Made by a program: the position numbers and the translations under genes. A stretch of 8,534 bases of DNA, taken from an uncultured Sulfurovum sp. (GTDB taxonomy: Bacteria > Campylobacterota > Campylobacteria > Campylobacterales > Sulfurovaceae). Where the stretch lies: the NCBI GenBank assembly GCA_937938065.1, contig CALDBH010000008.1:1-8534 (forward strand), written 5' to 3'. The notes beneath the pieces were generated by a model that was not told where the DNA came from, did no database searches, and saw only the letters and a list, made by a program, of their open reading frames with translations. This document shows, in pieces, positions 5,190 through 8,534 of this stretch (positions are counted from its first letter, which is position 1; the number at the start of each line of letters is the position of its first letter).

Positions 5190-6164
5190 ATGACATGGCT
5201 TAGTAAAGAAAATGGTTTTGAAAAAATTAATACTCTCGCTAAACAACGTACTCCTTTTCTTTTCATCACTTCTTTTGATGGTGAAAAAATATTTGCACAA
5301 CCACTTGACGACTTAGATGATGACATTTTCTATAAATTGGAAGATTGGCGAAACTACCCTGTTAAAAAACGTACAAAAGATTTTACCGCCTCCAAATCTC
5401 CTGTTGAATTCAATACCTATAAAAAAGCTCTCGATGACGTACTTGAAGAGATACGTTCCGGTAACACCTATTTACTTAACCTCACATTTAGAACACCTAT
5501 AGAGACGAACCTCACACTTAAAGAAGTTTTTACATATGCTAAGGCCAAATTTAAACTTTATTTTAGAGGTGAGTTTATCTGCTTCTCTCCAGAGCGTTTT
5601 GTGGAGATAGAAGAGAATACCATAGCTACATACCCTATGAAGGGAACCATAGATGCTCACCTTCCTGATGCCAAAGAGACGATTTTGGCTGACCAAAAAG
5701 AGATGGCGGAACATGTCATGATCGTAGACCTCATGCGTAACGACCTGGGGATCATCGGTTCAGACGTTAAAGTAGAGAAGTTTCGTTATGTCGAGACGAT
5801 CAAAGCTGGCGAAAAAGAGCTTCTACAAGTAAGTTCCAAGATCACAGCAACACTGCCTACTGACTGGAAAGATAACTTAGGCACACTGCTCAGTCAAATA
5901 CTTCCAGCAGGTTCCATCTCGGGAACACCTAAAAAAAGTACGGTGAATATCATCAAGCATGTAGAGAATTTTGACAGAGGATTTTATACAGGCGTATTTG
6001 GTGTTTTTGATGGGGAATCTCTCCGTTCCGGGGTAATGATACGTTTCATCGAAAATGAAAATGGCCAGTTTTTTTACAAAAGCGGTGGAGGCATCACGAT
6101 AGATTCTGATGCCAAAAGTGAATATGAAGAGCTGATAGACAAGATTTATTTGCCTTTATCCTAA
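5190..6164 (+). CDS. pabB: Aminodeoxychorismate synthase component I
   Basis: Converts chorismate plus ammonia to 4-amino-4-deoxychorismate for p-aminobenzoate and folate synthesis; cytoplasmic. It normally pairs with a PabA glutaminase, which is not in this window. The 324-residue chorismate-binding domain stands alone, with no PabC lyase fused at the C-terminus. In 324-aa numbering: GNTYLLNLT 91-99, SPERF 133-137, YPMKGTI 148-154, AEHVMIVDLMRNDLG 173-187, LPAGSISGTPKK 238-249, GGGITIDSDAKSEYEE 300-315. K151 in the PxKGT motif is the residue that distinguishes PabB from anthranilate and isochorismate synthases, which carry Ala there. I prefer the ATG at 5190 over the in-frame ATG at 5169 because AGAGAGGGAG (5174-5183) fits 5190, and the upstream ATG would place this purine tract inside the gene. 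Confidence 0.93.
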   Translation: MTWLSKENGFEKINTLAKQRTPFLFITSFDGEKIFAQPLDDLDDDIFYKLEDWRNYPVKKRTKDFTASKSPVEFNTYKKALDDVLEEIRSGNTYLLNLTFRTPIETNLTLKEVFTYAKAKFKLYFRGEFICFSPERFVEIEENTIATYPMKGTIDAHLPDAKETILADQKEMAEHVMIVDLMRNDLGIIGSDVKVEKFRYVETIKAGEKELLQVSSKITATLPTDWKDNLGTLLSQILPAGSISGTPKKSTVNIIKHVENFDRGFYTGVFGVFDGESLRSGVMIRFIENENGQFFYKSGGGITIDSDAKSEYEELIDKIYLPLS

Positions 6165-6240
6165 TATGATACATCAGAAACGGTTGCAATTTCAATAAAA
6201 ATGCTGTAAACTATTTTATAAAATTTTAGAGAGGTTCCTT

Positions 6241-6552
6241 ATGTCTAAACTATTTTCAAACATCCTATTCTCTTTTTTTCTACTCCTTCACACTACAGCC
6301 ATAGCAGAAGAAGAGATAATCCCCGAAGACACCAATGTAGAAGTAGTGGAAGAACAAGAGAGTGAAGCCTCTGAAGAGACAGAACCTATAGAAGTCACCG
6401 AGGAACAAGAGATCCAAACTGAAGCAACTGAAGAAGCACAAGAAGAAGTTAAACCTGAAGAGGTACTTTCTGAGGCAGAAAAAGAAGCTCTCGCAGCAGA
6501 AGAGGCAGAGTTACGTGAGGCAGGCATGGGTGAGGAACCTGTTCCCGAATAG
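6241..6552 (+). CDS. Exported glutamate-rich small protein, function unknown
   Basis: 103 residues. Residues 1-22 are a typical Sec signal peptide (K3, hydrophobic stretch 8-16, cleavage after AIA at 22). The predicted mature 81-residue chain contains 33 Glu and only three basic residues (two Lys and one Arg), with repeated VTEE/EATEE/EEAE-type patterns and no aromatic residues or Cys. It is probably disordered or a single acidic helix in the periplasm, plausibly binding cations or a basic partner. AGAGAGG (6228-6234) lies 6 nt before the ATG. A possible -10 (TATTTT, 6212-6217) lies in the 76-nt gap after pabB; otherwise I see nothing in that gap. The 3' end converges on the lipoprotein gene with 3 nt between stops. 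I do not recognise the family, and low complexity will make homology searches unreliable. Confidence 0.75.
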   Translation: MSKLFSNILFSFFLLLHTTAIAEEEIIPEDTNVEVVEEQESEASEETEPIEVTEEQEIQTEATEEAQEEVKPEEVLSEAEKEALAAEEAELREAGMGEEPVPE

Positions 6553-6555
6553 AAG

Positions 6556-7080
6556 CTAACGGCATCCCCTTTTGGGTCTGTGTGTCCATCTATACGCTGA
6601 GTCATCCTTTACTTTAGAAAAATAAAGTTCTCCAGAATCTCTCCACGGGTCTATGATGATACCCTCTTTCACTTTTCCACCCTTGGTGACTACAACCAAA
6701 GCATTATGTTCATAAAAATATTCCCCTATATTAGCACCCACCAAATGAAATTCAAAAGAAGTATATGGTTTCTGGGAAAAATAGGCATACAAAGCATCAC
6801 TCCAATGATAACAAAGTCCTTTTTCACGCACTCCCACGGTCACTAAAAAGTTGTGAAATACAGGTGGGGAAGTAAGTTCAAACTCTTCTGTCAGCTTTTG
6901 TGTTTTATGAAAAATATCTTTAGAAAGCTGCATCGCTTCACTTGGAGGAATAGTGCTATCCAATGACTGAAAAAGAAGGGAGAGTTCTGACACTTTGGTT
7001 TGTGATACTGAAGGTGCTGTGACCACACACCCTACAAGAAAAAACGAAAGGATTAAAAATCTAAGACAATATTTGAACAT
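6556..7080 (-). CDS. Lipoprotein with transglutaminase-like Cys-His-Asp pattern, function unknown
   Basis: 174 residues from ATG 7080. A lipoprotein signal peptide ends in LVGC (15-18), so Cys18 should be lipidated and the rest held at the outer face of a membrane. The C-terminal half has three motifs in the order and setting of transglutaminase/papain-like enzymes: GLCYHWSDALY with C90 at a helix start, EHNALVVV with H125 on a strand, and IIIDPWRDSG with D144. This suggests a hydrolase or transferase acting on peptides or cell-wall material; no substrate can be read. A longer frame back to 7179 lies inside the rhomboid gene and lacks a lipoprotein start, so I reject it. The 20-nt overlap with the rhomboid gene suggests co-expression. 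The enzymatic call is inference from three motifs. Confidence 0.8.
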   Translation of the reverse strand: MFKYCLRFLILSFFLVGCVVTAPSVSQTKVSELSLLFQSLDSTIPPSEAMQLSKDIFHKTQKLTEEFELTSPPVFHNFLVTVGVREKGLCYHWSDALYAYFSQKPYTSFEFHLVGANIGEYFYEHNALVVVTKGGKVKEGIIIDPWRDSGELYFSKVKDDSAYRWTHRPKRGCR

Positions 7081-7741
7081 AGTGATCAGGTAGGTATGAA
7101 GCAATAGCCATAATGACCAGTACCATCGAAGCACTATAGGCCAAAAGCCAATTAGGGTTCTTAGAGAGTGCAAATCCACCTATAAAACCTACTACAAGCC
7201 CTCCAATATGGGCACTAACATCAATGGAAGGTATAGTAAGTCCTATCACAAGGTTAATCGCAATAATGATACTAAAGTCTTTCATGAATGCTTTAGAGTG
7301 TGAGGCTATCTTATCTCTATGTGCCAGAAAAAACCCAGCCAAAGCACCAAAAACACCAAAGATGGCCCCCGATGCACCCACACCCACAGAGACTGGATGC
7401 ATATAGAGTGATACAAGTCCACCAATGATCCCAGAGAAGAAGTAAATGCTTAAGTATGATTTCGTGTCAAAGTACATCTCTGCGCCACGGCCTACAAGAT
7501 AAAGAGAAAACATATTCATGAGAAGATGGGTCATGCCACCATGTAAGAACATCGCCGTCAGTAGTCTCCACCACTCACCTTTAAGTACGGTCAATGGACC
7601 AAACAGTGCACCCATATCCACAAGGACCTGCATATCCATATCTGCAAGACTTTGACTAAAAAATGCAGAAAAAAGATAAACAATACTACTAGATGCTATC
7701 AGTATATATGTAAGAGTATAACGTTGGATATCAGTTCTCAT
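7061..7741 (-). CDS. Rhomboid family intramembrane serine protease
   Basis: 226 residues with about six hydrophobic segments (near 9-29, 62-84, 97-115, 121-141, 157-171, 178-194), plus a further C-terminal one (about 199-216). Catalytic features are complete: HGGMTHLLMN holds the HxxxN motif (H72, N76), GASGAIFG holds the nucleophile S124, and SAHIGG holds H178 of the Ser-His dyad. It would cleave transmembrane segments of other proteins within the inner membrane; the substrate is unknown. The start is uncertain: ATG 7741 (MRTDIQRYTL) overlaps the upstream gene by 11 nt, ATG 7750 adds three residues, and TTG 7756 adds five. None has a well-spaced ribosome binding site, so coupling to the upstream gene is likely. 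It shares 20 nt with the downstream lipoprotein gene. Confidence 0.92.
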   Translation of the reverse strand: MRTDIQRYTLTYILIASSSIVYLFSAFFSQSLADMDMQVLVDMGALFGPLTVLKGEWWRLLTAMFLHGGMTHLLMNMFSLYLVGRGAEMYFDTKSYLSIYFFSGIIGGLVSLYMHPVSVGVGASGAIFGVFGALAGFFLAHRDKIASHSKAFMKDFSIIIAINLVIGLTIPSIDVSAHIGGLVVGFIGGFALSKNPNWLLAYSASMVLVIMAIASYLPDHYVQILS

Positions 7742-8117
7742 AGATGGCATCTGCAAAGATCACACCATCCACACCGCCTCTGGCTATTTTACTTATCTCT
7801 TTTTCACTATGGATGAGAACTAAGATTCGTGTATCAAAAAGATACTCGTTTGCTATAGGCTGGATCATCAGAGCATCATCTTCTTCACAAATGATGTATT
7901 TTGCACCTAATGCATTGGCAAAAAGTGCATCATCTAAGTTATTTGCTACGATAGCAAAAGGGATATTATTGGCTTGACAGTGCTGTGCAAGCGTATGTGA
8001 ATCCACTAAAGGTTCAAGTAAAATGATATCATCTGCTTGACTCTTTTCAATGCCTTTGACAGAAAAAACTTTAAAAAAACGATTACTTTTTATCCATGGG
8101 TGTCCGATAATTATCAT
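7731..8117 (-). CDS. Conserved-looking hypothetical protein, alpha/beta fold
   Basis: 128 residues; I do not recognise the family. There is no signal peptide or membrane segment, so it should be cytoplasmic. Short hydrophobic strands alternate with helices: DIILLEPL (30-37), FAIVAN (54-59), YIICEE (74-79), RILVLI (97-102) and VDGVIFA (116-122), the last following GG. This periodicity looks like part of a TIM-barrel or Rossmann-like sheet, about half the length of a full barrel. The start at ATG 8117 has AAGGA with a 6-nt spacer. It lies 18 nt after the 70-aa protein gene, and its last 11 nt carry the rhomboid start. Coding is well supported by this packing and by the fold-like pattern; function is not. 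Confidence 0.8.
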   Translation of the reverse strand: MIIIGHPWIKSNRFFKVFSVKGIEKSQADDIILLEPLVDSHTLAQHCQANNIPFAIVANNLDDALFANALGAKYIICEEDDALMIQPIANEYLFDTRILVLIHSEKEISKIARGGVDGVIFADAIYEN

Positions 8118-8135
8118 GATTATTCCTTTTTGTTT

Positions 8136-8348
8136 TTATGGTGTACATTCTCTAGAGCAGTAATACCTACCGCCTACAACAATACTCTCTTTCACGGTAA
8201 CATAGGTATGACAAGTAGCACATTCTACAAGTGTATCGTCATCCAGTTTTTTTTCATGTGGGCTTTTCCCAAATTTTGGAAGTTTTCCCCCAAAAAATTT
8301 ATAGATAAGTAGCCCTGCAATAGCAAAAATTATTAGTTTTAAGATCAT
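8136..8348 (-). CDS. Small membrane-anchored four-cysteine (PP0621-like) protein
   Basis: 70 residues. An N-terminal membrane helix (2-19) is followed by a basic linker and a small domain with C43xxC46 and C64xxxC68, a likely zinc-binding knuckle pair. The closing [10 protein letters not shown] is typical of the short PP0621-family proteins found in many Proteobacteria, whose role is not established. The topology would place the metal site on one face of the inner membrane; the Lys-rich linker (22-34) favours the cytoplasmic side. Its ATG shares ATGA with the rsmG stop, so translation is probably coupled. The family assignment is from memory of the motif layout. Confidence 0.8.
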   Translation of the reverse strand: MILKLIIFAIAGLLIYKFFGGKLPKFGKSPHEKKLDDDTLVECATCHTYVTVKESIVVGGRYYCSRECTP

Positions 8349-8533
8349 TCTTCATTCTTTATATAGAGGTAATTTCGTTGGTTTTTTTGTACTATATCAT
8401 ATCTTAGCTGATGTTGTACATCTTCGATCTCATCAAATACACGAGACCCTTTGTAAAAAAGATATTCTGTATGGGAATCACTTATCTTGGAGGTCAGATC
8501 TAACAGTAGTTTCGTATTTGTCACTGCTCTAGA
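8345..8533 (-). CDS. rsmG: 16S rRNA (guanine(527)-N7)-methyltransferase RsmG, C-terminal 62 residues (partial)
   Basis: The frame enters from the right window edge and ends at TGA 8347-8345. Visible residues begin [17 protein letters not shown], followed by [16 protein letters not shown] and [14 protein letters not shown] near the last third, the LFYKG strand and the closing RNYLYIK strand match the end of RsmG (GidB) proteins, especially in Campylobacterota. The enzyme methylates N7 of G527 in 16S rRNA using S-adenosylmethionine, and its loss gives low-level streptomycin resistance in several bacteria. The SAM-binding core lies outside the window. The stop overlaps the start of the 70-aa gene by 4 nt. 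The stretch is too short for a SAM motif check, but the order of conserved pieces is convincing. Confidence 0.8.
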   Translation of the reverse strand, partial: SRAVTNTKLLLDLTSKISDSHTEYLFYKGSRVFDEIEDVQHQLRYDIVQKNQRNYLYIKNEE

Positions 8534-8534
8534 G

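Noticed and set aside
6288..6605. Ser-rich 105-codon frame on the minus strand.
   Set aside because: It is the antisense shadow of the Glu-rich gene: Glu codons read backwards give Ser, Leu and Phe codons. It has no ribosome binding site or family signature.
7081..7179. N-terminal extension of the lipoprotein gene into the rhomboid gene.
   Set aside because: It would overlap rhomboid coding by about 120 nt and bury a clean lipoprotein signal peptide that starts at 7080.
8150..8534. 12-nt perfect inverted repeat CTCTAGAGCAGT (8150-8161) and ACTGCTCTAGAG (8523-8534).
   Set aside because: Both copies lie in coding sequence (YYCSRE of the 70-aa protein and SRAV of RsmG). A 12-nt match is expected by chance in a window of this length, so I do not read it as a terminal repeat or integration site.

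Overview
The window looks like chromosomal DNA from a Campylobacterota (Epsilonproteobacteria) member, most likely near Sulfurovum/Sulfurimonas. This is a judgement from gene content and protein style, not from a search. Supporting points are the AT-rich, tightly packed genes, the -10-dominated promoters, and the clpS-clpA-aat order that also occurs in Campylobacter. I see no rRNA, tRNA, CRISPR array, insertion sequence or phage gene.

Left block (minus strand, 3441 down to 1): clpS, clpA, a 160-nt hairpin-rich gap, aat, then the first 21 codons of a gene that reads like transaldolase and overlaps aat by 11 nt. ClpS, ClpA and Aat are the recognition adaptor, unfoldase and amino-acid transferase of the bacterial N-degron (N-end rule) pathway. 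Only the ClpP peptidase is missing from the window. aat probably starts at a TTG codon.

Central block (plus strand, 3498 to 6552): bioD (dethiobiotin synthetase), pyrB (aspartate carbamoyltransferase), a 141-nt gap with two inverted repeats, pabB (aminodeoxychorismate synthase component I), and a short exported, extremely glutamate-rich protein of unknown function. bioD is divergent from clpS across 56 nt, where two -10-like boxes on opposite strands abut. pyrB appears to have its own -10 just after the bioD stop. The three enzymes belong to different pathways (biotin, pyrimidine, folate).

Right block (minus strand, 8534 down to 6556): the 3' end of rsmG (16S rRNA m7G527 methyltransferase), a 70-aa membrane-anchored four-cysteine protein, a 128-aa protein I do not recognise, a rhomboid intramembrane serine protease, and a lipoprotein with a Cys-His-Asp pattern typical of transglutaminase-like cysteine enzymes. 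These genes are separated by 18 nt at most or overlap by 4, 11 and 20 nt, so they are probably co-transcribed. The lipoprotein gene converges on the Glu-rich gene with only 3 nt between the stop codons.

The least explained items are the Cys-His-Asp lipoprotein beside the rhomboid, the Glu-rich exported protein, and two structured intergenic elements (791-950 and 5085-5163) that look like members of dispersed repeat families. The window is mostly ordinary core genome, and I did not find a clear new defence or mobile system.
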